A stretch of DNA of 64,000 nt from Haemaphysalis longicornis (Eukaryota > Arthropoda > Arachnida > Ixodida > Ixodidae), in the NCBI GenBank assembly GCA_013339765.2, contig CM023450.1, positions 41,476,745 to 41,540,744 of the forward strand, written 5' to 3'. Of the stretch, positions 1-10,974 are shown one piece after another (position 1 is the stretch's first letter; every line of letters starts with the position of its first letter). The notes under the pieces are model-generated. The model worked only from the letters and a program-made list of their open reading frames with translations. It did not search any database and was not told the origin of the DNA. The translations under genes were made by a program, and so were the position numbers.

Positions 1-748
1 TCCAGCGCTCCTCGAGCGCCGAGTTTCGTTTTTGAGCGAAAAACAACGGCAGGTTTCCTCGCGCTACAGGGCTTTAAACACCGACTTTTTTGTTGTTTTA
101 AAAAATGATATCAAATCGACTTCTCCGGGGCTACAAAATCACCATTGACAATAACCACCAAACTCCGCTAATTAAGAAGTTGATTAGTAGAGTTTAATTA
201 CCCAGCTAACTAATGTGCACACCCTTGATACTATCTGGCGTCCGCCGCAGCTAGCAATCTCCTTCTGATGAGGGTTTCTTTTTTTCTTGAAGAGTGTAAT
301 TTTAGGAATTTTTGAAAGTGTTCGCTGAAACACCCTGTATGTATCAGCCACTCTAATTCCGGTACCTCAAAGCGTATGCCGAATGTATACATTTACACAG
401 CACGCACGAACATTGCACGTCATCAAAGCTTTTTAGCGCAGTCTCGAGTTATTTTTGGGTGGTTGGCTGCTAACACACGTTCCACTTGCCTTTTTGGTAC
501 GGCGGTGCCGGAAATTGCACTCGGACTCCCTGAGGTCACGGCTACTGGCTTTACTATCGCGAGTCACGCTATTCCGAACCCCTTGGCAGGTTTCCACACA
601 ATTATCCGTGCCTAACCCGTGTTTTCGCATAAAACACTGCAAAAAGGTTACCCTTAGGTAACTAGTTCTTCTACTTGTTTACCATTAATCAGGTGGCCGC
701 GTGTGTAACTTCCACCCGTAATGCAGCCGATTTCAGCGCCACGTGTGT
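1..748. other. Downstream flank of the host gene, nothing recognised
   Basis: No coding signal, RNA gene or repeat family that I recognise. Short overlapping open frames at 376-661 on both strands have no domain and are of chance length. Confidence 0.5.
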
Positions 749-754
749 TTTATT
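749..754 (-). promoter_or_regulatory. Candidate poly(A) signal of the FBXO22-like gene
   Basis: An AATAAA hexamer on the minus strand lies about 190 nt downstream of the TAG stop and is the first canonical signal after it. No cleavage-site evidence is visible, so this is inference from position only. Confidence 0.4.
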
Positions 755-943
755 CCTTCCTTCATCCGTACAATGCGATGGCGTATAGTTGCCGGTTAAG
801 ATTGACGCTCCCTGCGGAGATGGTCGCTTTATAATATCTCTCCTCCTTTTTTTTGAGTCGAGAAAGGTGCTTTCAAGGCCGCTTTTTTGGAGGCGCGAGA
901 TTTAAGTTCCCGTCTAGGCCTCGTCGTGCACGCACGACGTGCG

Positions 944-1219
944 CTACTCGAGCAGCTTGATGAGCAGCAGCACGAGCCTGATGCGGCTGAGCGGCGCGTA
1001 CTGGCCGTCCACGTCGAACTGCGTCGCCCTGTTGGCGAGCACGGGCACGCGCGGAAAGTTGCGCTCGAAGGCGGCGAGCTCGGGCAGCGTCTCGTCCTGG
1101 TTTCGCGGGAAGGCGATCGCCACCGTGTTCTCCGTGGAGCCGAGGCTCGCGCTCAGCCTGCGCATGAAGAGCTGCAGCCGGTCACCGTGCATCCGAGAGA
1201 ACACGGCCGCCGACGTCAC
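944..1219 (-). CDS. Exon 5 of FBXO22-like gene: FIST C-terminal segment and stop
   Basis: Residues 286-376 and a TAG stop. The acceptor is TTATGTCTGCAG in a good context, phase 0. FMRRLSASLGSTENTVAIAF followed by PELAAFERNFPRVPVLANRA is the clearest match to the end of FBXO22. That family has a helix, a hydrophobic strand containing a conserved aromatic, a helix ending in FP..P, then a strand. The last residues, LVLLLIKLLE, close the domain. The exon is very GC-rich compared with the flanks. This segment and exon 1 carry most of the weight for the family call. Confidence 0.75.
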   Translation of the reverse strand: MTSAAVFSRMHGDRLQLFMRRLSASLGSTENTVAIAFPRNQDETLPELAAFERNFPRVPVLANRATQFDVDGQYAPLSRIRLVLLLIKLLE

Positions 1220-1729
1220 CTGCAGACATAATCATCATCATCATCGTCGCCATCGTCGCATCATGCTCATGCCTCCATAAAAACAATTCCAGTAAACACT
1301 CGTTATACCCAACTTTTCGGTTCAGGGAACTGACTTGGCTATAAGAAGTTCTTGTTAAAAGGGGGCATAATTTTCTCGCCTCGCACTGCAGCAGGGACCG
1401 CGAAAAACCGTGCAAAGGGAGAACTCATATAAGATAGTTTCGGTACAACAACGGTTTACTGTGTTTTCTAGTGAAACTGTCGTATACGCGTAGAGCTTCC
1501 CTCCCACAAGAATGAAACATATTTAGTGCGTGCCGAAAGTATGGATTCCATGGTTTTCGCAGTAGAAGTCAATGTCGGCGTAATCCGCCAGCCACCGGCA
1601 CCAGTGCATTATTCGTAGGTAAATATTCAGAGCGCACATTATAGCGCTCAAGCATATGAAGTACTGGGCCTGCGTCGTAACGATTTCGTTGGCAATACCC
1701 ACGGGATTTGAAGATTTCGCAGCGACGGG

Positions 1730-2041
1730 GATTTGCGCGATAGGCCGCTTGTCATAATGCGGAACACGTTCGTGAGCACACCACGTTCAGCACACTGCGC
1801 TGTGTGCCGGCTTCCAACCAACTTCCCCCACTTCCTCGGTTTATGTTGCCACGGCGTCACCAGGGAGTGTCTCGGTGTCACAACTAACGCATTGGAAACC
1901 TCATTGGAAACCGTTTCAAAATAGCGGCTTCGCTTCAGCGTACACAGAAATGGGGACTGCGGCCTTGTCAAGCTGGCGCATAACGCCAGCTTTTTCTTGA
2001 AATCTCCTGCATCATGTATCTTTGATGCCGAATAAACTTTA

Positions 2042-2081
<40 letters not shown>

Positions 2082-2082
2082 T

Positions 2083-2122
<40 letters not shown>

Positions 2123-2126
2123 AAGA
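1730..2126 (+). repeat. Retroelement 3' end with (TTA)n tail
   Basis: A 3' end-like stretch contains an AATAAA at about 2030 and runs directly into a (TTA)n tract (2042-2126). That architecture is typical of a 5'-truncated retroposon ending in a short tandem repeat. No reverse transcriptase is visible in this piece, so the parent element is unknown. A second, different LINE starts right at the end of the tract. Confidence 0.4.
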
Positions 2127-3911
2127 ATGTTTTATTTCTGAAAGTCTTGTATCAAGAGCTCTAAAGCGAGTTAAGCCGTCATTTTCGTACGGCCCTGATG
2201 GCATTCCTTCGGCAGTACTGAAGGCGTTTGAGGATCTTCTTGTTCCGGTCTTGTCGCGTATATTTCGAACGTCACTCAATACCGGTAAGTTCCCCACTCG
2301 TTGGAAGACTGCGCGGGTTGTTCCTATATTTAGGTCAGTGTCAAAGTTGGACCCCACAAACTACCTCCCGATTTCTATTCTCTGCATGCGCTGCTTCAAA
2401 ACTCTTTGAGACTGTACTAAATACATCACTACTCACTTTCAGTGTAAAAACTGTGTTATTACCCCAGCAACATGGCTTTCTCGCTTGAAGATCGACCACC
2501 ACTAATCTTGTCAATTTTATGCTGCATGCTTCGGAAGCTGTGGGGGGAAGAGGACAACTCGATGCCGTTTACTTTGATTTGAGCAAGGCTTTTGATGTCG
2601 CCTGCCATGATATATTATTTAGAAAGCTGTGTCAAGTCGATTTAAAACCATCCATCACACCCCTTTTATGTAATTATTTATCGGATAGGCCATGCTTTGT
2701 GCATGCAAACGGACAGTCTTCCCTCTCCTACGAGGCCACAAGTGGTGTCGCTCAGGGATGTTCTGAGGCCACTTCTGTTTTCAATTTTTATAAATTATGT
2801 TTCCTCAGTAATTCATGATTGCTACTTTCTCTTATATGCTGATGATGTGAAAATATTTAAGGCTGTTTCAAACACCGCAAGCTGTTCCGCTCTCCAGCGA
2901 GCGATCACGTCTTTTTCAGATTGGTGCTCACGCAACAAACTCCTTATAATACACCAAAAACTAAGGTAATGACCTACACTAGAAGAACTGACAGCACATT
3001 GTTCTCCTATAACATTAATGGTGAAGCCCTACCACGTGTTGTGGCAGGTCAAGGATCTTGGTGTTTATTTCGACAGTAAATTGAGCTTCTTCCCGCACAT
3101 CCGGGAGGTCACTCGGCGGGCCCTCCGATCTCTTGGCGTTATATGTCGCCTATCGAAGGAGTTCAAGAAGCCGGGCTCTTTTCTCAGGCTGTGCACGACT
3201 ATTTGTCGTCCGCAGCTCGAGTATGCTTCTGTGATATGGAATAGCACATGCAAAACACTCTGCATGCATATTGAAAGTGTCCAGAAAAAGTTTATATCTA
3301 TCTTCAATCATCGCTTTAGTAGCCATAACAATTTTGGGTCATTCTCTGTACCGATGCTAGAGTGCTTAAACTTCAGCCGTATTAAGGCTAATCCTCTTTT
3401 CCTGTTCAAAATCATTCATGGCACAGTGTCTTGTGGTGAAATCCACTGTTCACACCCGGTCACTTGAGCATGACGTGATGACAGCACAAGGCTTTCTTTT
3501 TTATATATTACCCTTATTCAATGTCTGGTTTTCTCTACATGAACATTCCTTCCATGCTCCTTTTCTTACATATAAGCTATCTTGATTCACTCCGTTTCCG
3601 TGCAACTAAACTTTTTTAACATTTATGTTTATTTTTGAAATTATCTGTGTATGACGACCACTCGCATGGTGTCTTTTGCCTTACTGCAAGGTACTGTACT
3701 TGTTTTTATGTGTATGTGTGTGTTTGTGTTTTCTGTGGGTGCATGTATATTCTGGTGTACGACAGTTTGTAATTTTTGTGTGCGTGTGTGTCAGTAACGC
3801 TGTCCTTTAATTGCATTACTGGTGAGGTGTGGGCATCTTACATTGCCTGTTTTTTTTTTCTTCGTGCGCCAGCACAAAGGCCCTCCGGCGGTTCCTGGGC
3901 ACTTTAATAAA

Positions 3912-3996
<85 letters not shown>

Positions 3997-4005
3997 ATTA
4001 AATTG
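2127..4005 (+). mobile_element. 5'-truncated non-LTR retrotransposon (Jockey/CR1-like LINE), dead
   Basis: A degraded reverse transcriptase reads through three frames. It contains the finger motif GPDGIPSAVL, the DLSKAFD palm motif near 2580, and an intact YADD catalytic box at 2835-2846. The thumb region is KDLGVYFDSKLSF at about 3050, followed by a C-terminal stretch to 3467. Frameshifts near 2395, 2757 and 3010 and a stop near 2488 rule out function. The 3' UTR continues to an AATAAACGATTG end and a perfect (GATT)n tail (about 3908-3996). The endonuclease half is absent. It lies in intron 4 of the F-box gene, antisense to that gene. Confidence 0.75.
3908..3996 (+). repeat. (GATT)n microsatellite, LINE 3' tail
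   Basis: About 22 nearly uninterrupted GATT units follow the AATAAAC 3' end of the upstream LINE. This is best read as its short-tandem-repeat tail, later expanded. Confidence 0.85.
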
Positions 4006-4324
4006 TCTGTACATTTGGTTATTTACGGCCTAAACCTATTTCTGGTGTAATTGTTATTGTTAAGAGTACTTTCTTTTCATGCAGCCGTAGTAGTACCTCG
4101 GTTCATTCAACACGTGACATATAGTGTAATGATTATCTCGTGGTATATTATAGAGTTGACGTGCTAGTCATGCCACCCGTTCATCACGCCAGCAGGGACG
4201 CCAATGTGCAACTAGTATCAGCAGGACTATAACCTCACTCATTGCGCACTTTCGGCGGATGGTCTTCATGGAACTGAGCAGCAATGATGCCACCTCTCTG
4301 ATCATGCCAACAACAATGTGCACA

Positions 4325-4450
4325 TTCTGGATTTGTCCCTCTAGACGAAACTGGTCGGCAAAGCAATCGCCTCATTTATCATGTTGTGGAACGGCTGGAT
4401 TTGTCCCTCTATACGAAACTGGTCGGCAAAGCAATCGCGTGGTTCATCAT
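4325..4450 (+). repeat. Two-copy tandem repeat of about 60 bp
   Basis: A unit beginning CTGGATTTGTCCCTCTA and ending in TTGTGGAACGG or TTGCGGAACGG occurs twice in a row. A few substitutions separate the copies. There is no known family. Confidence 0.65.
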
Positions 4451-4639
4451 GTTGCGGAACGGCCGAAAAGGACGGAACTTTCGAGTCGAACACAACACCC
4501 GACCAGAGGGACACAACACACCGTTACGAGCAAAAAGACCAACACTTAACCATGTCTTACGCACTGCAGGTAAAGGAAAGGATGAGGAAATGACGAAGGA
4601 AACGGGTCGCTGCGTTAGGCGGCCCTGAGACAGGCCTGC

Positions 4640-5460
4640 ATTTACGCTCACCGACTAAAACCTCTTGATTTCGATTCTGCATCGATGTCTAAACGTTCAC
4701 AAGAGGCTCACAAAAGTTTTTCCACTCAATATCCACACTTTCCGAAACATCATTTGGGCACCGGGACGTGATGAGCTTGAGGGTAATGAGAGAGCAAACA
4801 AAGCTGCGCGATGACTTATTAACCGCTTAGCCAGTAGCACTAGCTTACTCACCAGTCTCCCCAATGCCTTCGGTGAGCGCCTCAACACTAAAAAAAAGCC
4901 ACAGTTGTCTTTCCTGCGACCGATAAAAGCTTATCAGCTGCAGTGAATCAGTCTCTCAGACAAATACAGGCGCAAACCTATCCCATCCTCAGACAGGCGA
5001 AAACCCATCAGGCGAAAACCCATCCTCAGGCGAAATACAGGCGAAAACCCATCCTCAGACTATCTAACATGTACCCCGAGAAATTCTCAAACGCATGTAA
5101 TAAATGCGGTGAAATATCTACCTTATTCTATATATCCTGGGGTTGCCGTATTGTATGGCCCTCATTAAACAACAATACCGACTTATATGAGCTATGGGAG
5201 ACAGCTCTGGCCAACTCCGACCCTGGAGTTCACAAGTATCTGATCTTCAGGGCTACGACGGGGGAAGAGGAAATAGGGGCCCTGGAGAAGGGGATTTACC
5301 CTAGAATGGATACCTTTTATTTACAATAGACGTTTCATCTGTCTCTCTGTCCCTCTCTCCAAACGTTCCAGTCAGTCACTGCGTCGTCCTAAGCTCGCGA
5401 GTTTAGAGGACGTGGCTTCAACGCAGGAAGATTTGGTCAAGAGCTGTAAAGGAAAGGCTA
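4640..5460 (+). mobile_element. LINE remnant, RNase H and C-terminal zinc-knuckle part
   Basis: In shifting frames I read the end of an RNase H domain (WAPGRDELEGNERANKAAR, compare WxPGHxxxxGNExAxxxA). A C-terminal segment with CNKCGEI and YELWETALANSD resembles the region after RNase H in I/R1-type LINEs. A related C-terminus appears at 18000-18300. A short direct repeat of about 25 bp at 4985-5060 breaks the frame further. Non-functional fragment in intron 4. Confidence 0.55.
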
Positions 5461-6040
5461 CGTTTTAAAAAAGAGAGAATCGCAGTCTTTCGGAAGAAAA
5501 ACATGCACTGTTCTTCCACTCTCTGAAGAAGGATGGCCAGTGAAACTGGGCGCAGGCCAAGGAGTGCACGAAACGAAACACGCTTGTTTGCAATTTGCAA
5601 TTGAGCCTACTTACTAGCTAATTATCTGAATGAAACTTTGAACGACTACAGTTTTATTCTAGGGAACAAACATGGGACCGTCCGTTTCCCTCCCTCGTCG
5701 TGGGAATCTTACTAGCGCACCAAGCCAACAGCTCGACCTCGGAGGGCAGTAGTCAGGTCACATCGGGCCGTGAGACGTTCACCTTGAAATCTCGGTATGC
5801 CACTGTGAGCGTGTGAAGACTGGTTTGGCCTGCACGCTCATTTTCAACAAAGGGGCGACTATGCTGGCTTTCTGTCCCCTCTAGCCATACTCGGTGATAA
5901 TTACATTTGGTTCCGATGTTTATGGCGTCCACCAAGGCATCTTTCACACTTCTTAGCCCCGCCATTGAACACGTCCAACGCCGGTGCCTACACAATCGGC
6001 TTCCCTTCTCTTCTTCTTCTACACAGCCACAGCCGCCACC
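5460..6040. other. Intronic stretch without recognised features
   Basis: Nothing with a domain. Open frames on both strands are of chance length. Confidence 0.4.
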
Positions 6041-6395
6041 GCCGTCATCCCATTTGTGTCCACTGCAGGACGACGACCTCTTGCATGTTCCTCCACTCAT
6101 TCCTGTCTTGCGACACCCAAGTCCATTCTTTTCGTCCGCGTTTTCTGATTTCGATCCTCGGTCGAGTCTCTGCTATTTCTCCGCTATGGTCTACCGCTAT
6201 TTCTATACTCTCGTCTCTCGGTGGCCACGTCGTTATTCTGATAGTTCACTGGCTGCAAGTTCTACGCACTACGTACACTTCCCAAGTCTACTTCCTCCTC
6301 TTAATTTGAGCTACGATGCCTTCCCCCAGGAATGGTTCCCCGATGTGAGAGGCTCGTTTCCTATCCATAAGCGTTACTCCTGTCATCCTCCTGCC
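6040..6395 (-). mobile_element. Degenerate RTE/Daphne-like LINE remnant
   Basis: The plus strand reads like the antisense of a chelicerate LINE family, with a run such as CTGCAGGACGACGACCTC, CCTGTCTTGCGACA and TGGTCTACCGCTAT in the expected order. On the minus strand a short tail, GRKEWTWVSQDRNEWRNMQE, fits the basic C-terminal end of such an ORF. The copy is heavily diverged and ends within 20 bp of the exon 4 donor. Family identification is from memory of the repeat and is tentative. Confidence 0.4.
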
Positions 6396-6411
6396 CGATG
6401 CCCGCCCCCAC

Positions 6412-6706
6412 CTGTATGGTTCTCTGGGTGTCGGCCTCGGTGAAGAAGGACGTGACCGCGTTTCCCTCCAGGATGGCTTCGGTCACGTGCAGCGCCTGGA
6501 ACACCAGCACGCCGGGCAGCACGTTGCGGAACACCATACCCGCCTCGCTCCCGGCCGACGAGCCGGCGCGGGGCCGGCTCTGCACGGGCGGGGTCGCCAC
6601 CGGCGGCGCCATGTGCCGTGCCCCAGCCACGGGCGAGCCGGCCGCCGAGATGGGCGCGGGGAACGCCGACAGCTCGTCCCGAGGCTGCGGCTGCTGCTGC
6701 GGTGGG
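6412..6706 (-). CDS. Exon 4 of FBXO22-like gene: low-complexity linker and FIST_C start
   Basis: One base completes codon 187 (Gly), then residues 188-285. The first half is a disordered linker rich in Pro, Gln, Ala and Ser (PPQQQPQPRDELSAF, later VATPPVQSRPRAG) with no counterpart I recognise in vertebrate FBXO22. The second half becomes ordered: GMVFRNVLPGVLVFQALHVT, then ILEGNAVTSFFTEAD, which I place at the start of the FIST C-terminal half. The acceptor is TTGTCGCAG and the donor CAG then GTGGGG, phase 0. Two in-frame CAG repeats near the 5' edge offer alternative acceptors that would shorten the linker only. Confidence 0.68.
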
Positions 6707-6759
6707 CTGCGACAATTCCGCCAAGGCTCTTCTCTCTCTCAACTATGATTAATACCTAT

Positions 6760-7980
6760 GATTACTTTGCCCATCCATATCTCCCGACTCGCCCGTCTCT
6801 CTAACTGGGCTAGGTGTCCATGCTTGCAGCATTTATCCCCATTGTACTCAACACGCGTCACGCGACATTAGCGTAACCAGTGACGGGGTAGACGATATCT
6901 TCTATTACCTGTGAGTCACGTAACACTCCGGTATACATTTGGTAAACTAGACTATCAGCGTACGGTGCGCTGCAGCCGCTTATAGTGGAACGGAACTCTG
7001 CTATTCTGCCTAAATTACGTTTGCCTGAAATAAAGCCTCATCATCACTATGGCCTCCAAGCGAACCCATCGCCCTTCCTCGATTACCAGACCTGAATCAT
7101 CCGCGGAATGCCCGGCCCGGGACGCGATCCGGCACCCAATTTTCCGGCGTATACCTATATGGGACCCTCGATTTGAAGGTAGGCCGCGGACTGCCTGCTG
7201 TATGTCCAGGACCAGTGAATCGAGGAGGCCTAATGTTGGGGATCCAGATTGCTGTGAGCTTTGGCGGTGTGAGCGCGCAAACGGGGCACACCGGCACGGT
7301 CAGTTTTCGGTTGGGTGTCAAGGAGAGAGCGTTTTTAAGCCACCCATTAGCCCATCAGTGGGCGAGGCTTCAGACACCCCCGCTGCCGCCTCGAATATTA
7401 AGTCAAGAGCGTTTCGCATCAAGGCCACCCATATTAGAGTTGTGCTAACTTGAAGTGTCACAACCACGGAGCACAACCAGTGTTCCAGCAAAGCTGTTAC
7501 TGCCACTGGTCTCTTCCGATCACTAGAGAACGGTCACACTTCTGCAAAGCACAACCAAGTGTCCTGCAAACACAAATCCGCACAGACATTACTCTTGAAA
7601 CCTGCAACCAGAGTGATCTGCGCCGATCCGAAACTTCCGTCGCAGGGTTCAGACCCTGCAGAAACTCGATGCCTTGTCTGGAAGACGACCCAGGCACACG
7701 AACAGTTCATGCCACAACAGTTCATGAATCTGTGTTTGCACTCCGAACCATCTCTCCGCGTCTTGTTGATATACTGTAGTATAACGTCTACAAGTGCTTC
7801 AACTACTCATCTTCATCAAATCTATAGTAACCCAAACACTAACATTTGTTCTTAAATCATTCATAACGTGGTCACCTTCTCCTGTAAATTTAAAGTTGAT
7901 GCCTCATAGGTATCCTTCCACGACACCGGGCAGCCAATCTGCGTTCTCCGCAAGGTACATGATTAAGCTTTCGAATGATG
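6760..7980. other. Intron 3 stretch, one retroposon-like 3' end
   Basis: An AATAAAGCCTCATCATCA sequence near 7030 resembles a retroposon or LTR 3' end, but I find no matching second terminus. A GC-rich segment at 7050-7450 has overlapping open frames on both strands without recognisable domains. Confidence 0.35.
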
Positions 7981-7984
7981 CTAT

Positions 7985-8174
7985 TACCACAGTATGAAAG
8001 GTATATCCCCGCAAGGGTATGCGCCGACTACTCGGAAACCGCCATGACCACTAGGCGGAGCCAGGGACCTGGTTAGAGGAGGACGACGTTCTGCCTGCTT
8101 GCTCGCTGCTGTGTGGGCTCTATACTGATTAAAACTAGTCTTCTGTTTGGCAACCGTCTGTCCCTGTTGTGACA
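7985..8174 (+). repeat. 5' LTR of the Ty3-type element
   Basis: 190 bp, beginning TACCACAGTATGAA and ending GTGACA. It aligns throughout with the 3' LTR, sharing for example CGCCGACTACTCGGAAACCG. The expected TG start has mutated to TA. The LTRs differ at a modest number of sites, so the insertion is not recent. Confidence 0.9.
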
Positions 8175-8439
8175 GTTTGGTGAAGGTAATGGGTACATCC
8201 CCGTCCTAGCCCCAGCTTCGCACCTCATCAGAATCGGCGCAATCATCGAGGGGGCGTGAACCGCGTCGGCCAGCCCCAACCCACAGCGACCAACCAGCAT
8301 TCGACCATGTCCCCCGCCCCATGTCCCCAGCCCGTAAGCAGCCGATCAAGGCGCGACATGTGACCAGACGACGACGCCACGTCCCCAGCGCTGTGGTCCG
8401 ACGTGGTTACAAGCCCTCACCGGTTCGTCGTTGCTTTGC

Positions 8440-8805
8440 GGACGTTGATGCTGCGGGTCAGTGCTCACCAAACCCATCACTTACATCCGTGGCTGCAAAA
8501 GCTTCACGGTACATTCTCATCACACCGTTCATCTTTACCGAGCTCATCATGCTAACGCGGCCTCGACCGGGACGGTCGCCTTCGATGAGGGGGTTATGTT
8601 ACGCCATGAAAAACGAGAAAGAAGACACTGGCGTGTAGCGATGAGCACCAGCATCTGCGACGAAGACGAAGCTGGGTGGGACACGTTGCCTGGCTTGGTC
8701 TCACCCATGGCCACCTTGTACATATATCGCGTGTAAATAGATCGTTCATCATCCTACCATGGCTCGCCTCATCACTTCTGCCACCACTTAACATTTGGTT
8801 AAGGT
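8440..8805 (+). mobile_element. Possible 3' end and LTR of a second LTR retrotransposon
   Basis: A purine tract, GATGAGGGGG, is followed by a segment starting TGTTACGCC (about 8596) and ending TTAACA (8793). After that comes TTTGGTTAAGGT, which resembles the TTTGGTGAAGGT found after the real 5' LTR. This could be a solo or recombined LTR of another element occupying the place where gag should be. There is no second copy in the window, so the call is weak. Confidence 0.3.
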
Positions 8806-8869
8806 GCTCCTAGCCCAGAAACGCACCACGGGAACGCTGGCGTAGTATCCGCCTAATTCCGATTTCAGC

Positions 8870-9292
8870 CGACAACTACCCTTTGACGGCTCTATAGTGG
8901 ACGCTGGATCGGACTTTTCTGTAATGAGCAGCCAGCTTGCTTTCCAGTTAAGAAAGGTGGTAACACCTTGGAGCGGCCCGCCGATTCGCTCGGCTGGCGG
9001 CCACCTCCTTACACCGATTGAAGTTTGTACGGCATGAATTAAGATACGAGACGCGTTTTTTCTGTCCTGCTTCCTTGTCTTGCGGGAGTGTTCAAAGCCA
9101 CTCATCCTCGGACTAGACTTCCTTTATAAGTATGGGGCCACCATCGACCTGCGAGATCTACTGGTTACGTTCTCTACCAACCGAGCTGTCAAAACCGACG
9201 CCGAGCCACGTTGTATGGCATTACGCCTTTGCGATAATCACGTGACGCTGCCCCCCCCCCTCCCCGAGCAAGTGTGTGTTTCCGTAAAGTAA
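8870..9292 (+). pseudogene. Ty3 protease (retropepsin) remnant
   Basis: One frame gives the active-site region SIVDAGSDFSVMS, where family members have D-T/S-G, and the downstream PLILGLDFLYKYGATIDL typical of Ty3 proteases. The active-site Thr/Ser is Ala here and an in-frame TGA lies near 9036, so it cannot work. Confidence 0.75.
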
Positions 9293-9612
9293 GACAGTGA
9301 AATTACGTCCGGAATTGCCGAAGCTAACGTGCCCCTTCTGTTCGAACGACTGATCGGCATGGCTCGGGGAGTGGTTGAAATCCGGAACTATCGCACGGAC
9401 ATTCTCCTAACGAATTTCAGTGCCGCACCCCAGCATCTTAACCAAGACACAGCTGTGGTTTATCTCGCAGAAATAGCGGGAATCGATGACCATTTCTACA
9501 GTCACAGTGACTGCTAAGCCTACCAGTCTTGTTGAAATTAGCCCCAATTTAACCCCAATTTAACCTACTCCAGGCTCTCATCAGCTCGTTCAGTGACTGA
9601 TTTGCTTCCTCG

Positions 9613-10974
9613 ACCAAGGTTAAGCGCACTGAACTAGTTAAACACCGCATTAAAATCGGAGACGGAGAGAGACCTTTTCGGCAACAACCGTACAGGGTTT
9701 CGTCAAAAGAACGAGAGGTGATACAGCCGTCTAAAAGCCCATGGGTATCACCTGTCGTTCTCGTTGCTAAGAAAGACGGTACCCTCGGCTTCTGCGTCGA
9801 CTACCGAAGACTTATCAAAATTACCAAAAATGATGTATATCCCTTGCCACGTCTCAATGACTCCCTCGATCTACTCCGCCTTGCCAGATATTTTTCTTCC
9901 ATCGACCTGCGTAGCGGATACTAACAGACTGAAGTTGATGAACGAGACCGTGAAAAGACTGCCTTCATTACCCCTGACGGATTGTTTGAGTTTAAAGTGC
10001 TGCCGTTCGGCCTTGGCTCTGCACCTGCCACATTCCACTGAATGATGGACAGCGTTCTCTCGGATCTGAAATGGCACTCTTGTCTCGTTTACTTGGATGA
10101 CGTATACATCTTTTCGGCCACGTTTGATGAACATCTCGAACGCCTCCAAACAGTATTCGATGCGATCCGTGCAGTCGGTCTCTCCCTCAAGCCAGAAAAG
10201 TGCCACTTCGCCTTCGAAACACTTAAGTTTCTTGGACATGTGGTGAGCTCCGAGGGCGTGAGCCCAGAACCCGAGAAGACGACTGCGGTAAGCTCGTTCC
10301 CAACGCCAACTGACAAACGTGCCGTACGCCGATTAGTGGGTCTTTGTGCTTATCGACGATTTGTGGCCAACTTTTCAAAAGCGGCGGAGCCCCTAACTTT
10401 CTTGACAAAAGACGGCGTACCTTTCGCTTGGGGAGAAGAGCAGTTCATAGCTTTCGAGGAGCTCAAGAGTCGCTTGCAAATGACCTCTATACTTCGTCGT
10501 TTTGACGAAGATGCCAAGACGGAGCTGCACACAGATGCAAGCAACGTTGGACTCGGCGCCGTTTTAGTACAGTGGCAAGAGGGAGTTGAGCGAGTGATTG
10601 CCTACGCAAGTCGCACTCTATCACGGGCGGAGAGAAACTACTCAATGACAGAAAAGGAGTGCTTGGCGGTAATATAGGCGATTACAAAGAGTCAGACCCT
10701 GTACGGCCGTCCATTTCGCGTCGTTAGTGACCATCACTGCTTGTGCTGGCTGGCAAGTCTCAAGGACCCGTCGGGACGCCTTGCGCGGTGGAGCCTCAAG
10801 CTTCAGGAGTTGGATGTCACCATCGTGTATAAATACGGGAAGCGGCACACCGACGACGACTGCTTGCCGCGAGCTCCCCTTGAGCGTAATCCTGATGTCT
10901 CGGAAGAGGACAATGCGTTCCTCAGAGCCTTGGAAGCTACATATCTTGCCCAGCAACAGAGAGACGACTCGTAG
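9613..10974 (+). pseudogene. Ty3 reverse transcriptase and RNase H, interrupted by stops
   Basis: A single frame runs through the domain with stops near 9922, 10039 and 10675. Motifs in order are SPVVLVAKKDG, FCVDYRRL, FSSIDLRSGY, LPFGLGSAPATF, the intact YLDD box at 10090-10101, and FLGHVVSSEG. The RNase H part follows with LHTDASNVGLGAVLVQ and the H-bearing SDHHCLCWL, ending near a YGKRHTDDD stretch. The motif order and spacing are those of Ty3 pol. Three premature stops but an otherwise well kept frame suggest a moderately old copy. Confidence 0.9.

Noticed and set aside
3908..3996. CRISPR-like or satellite array
   Set aside because: A simple 4-bp tandem repeat attached to a LINE 3' end. 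No spacers, and the genome is eukaryotic.
5907..6443. 178-codon open frame on the plus strand
   Set aside because: It runs through a LINE remnant and antisense to exon 4 of the F-box gene. The composition is that of antisense and low-complexity sequence.
6398..6804. Plus-strand frames of 105-116 codons
   Set aside because: Antisense shadows of GC-rich exon 4.
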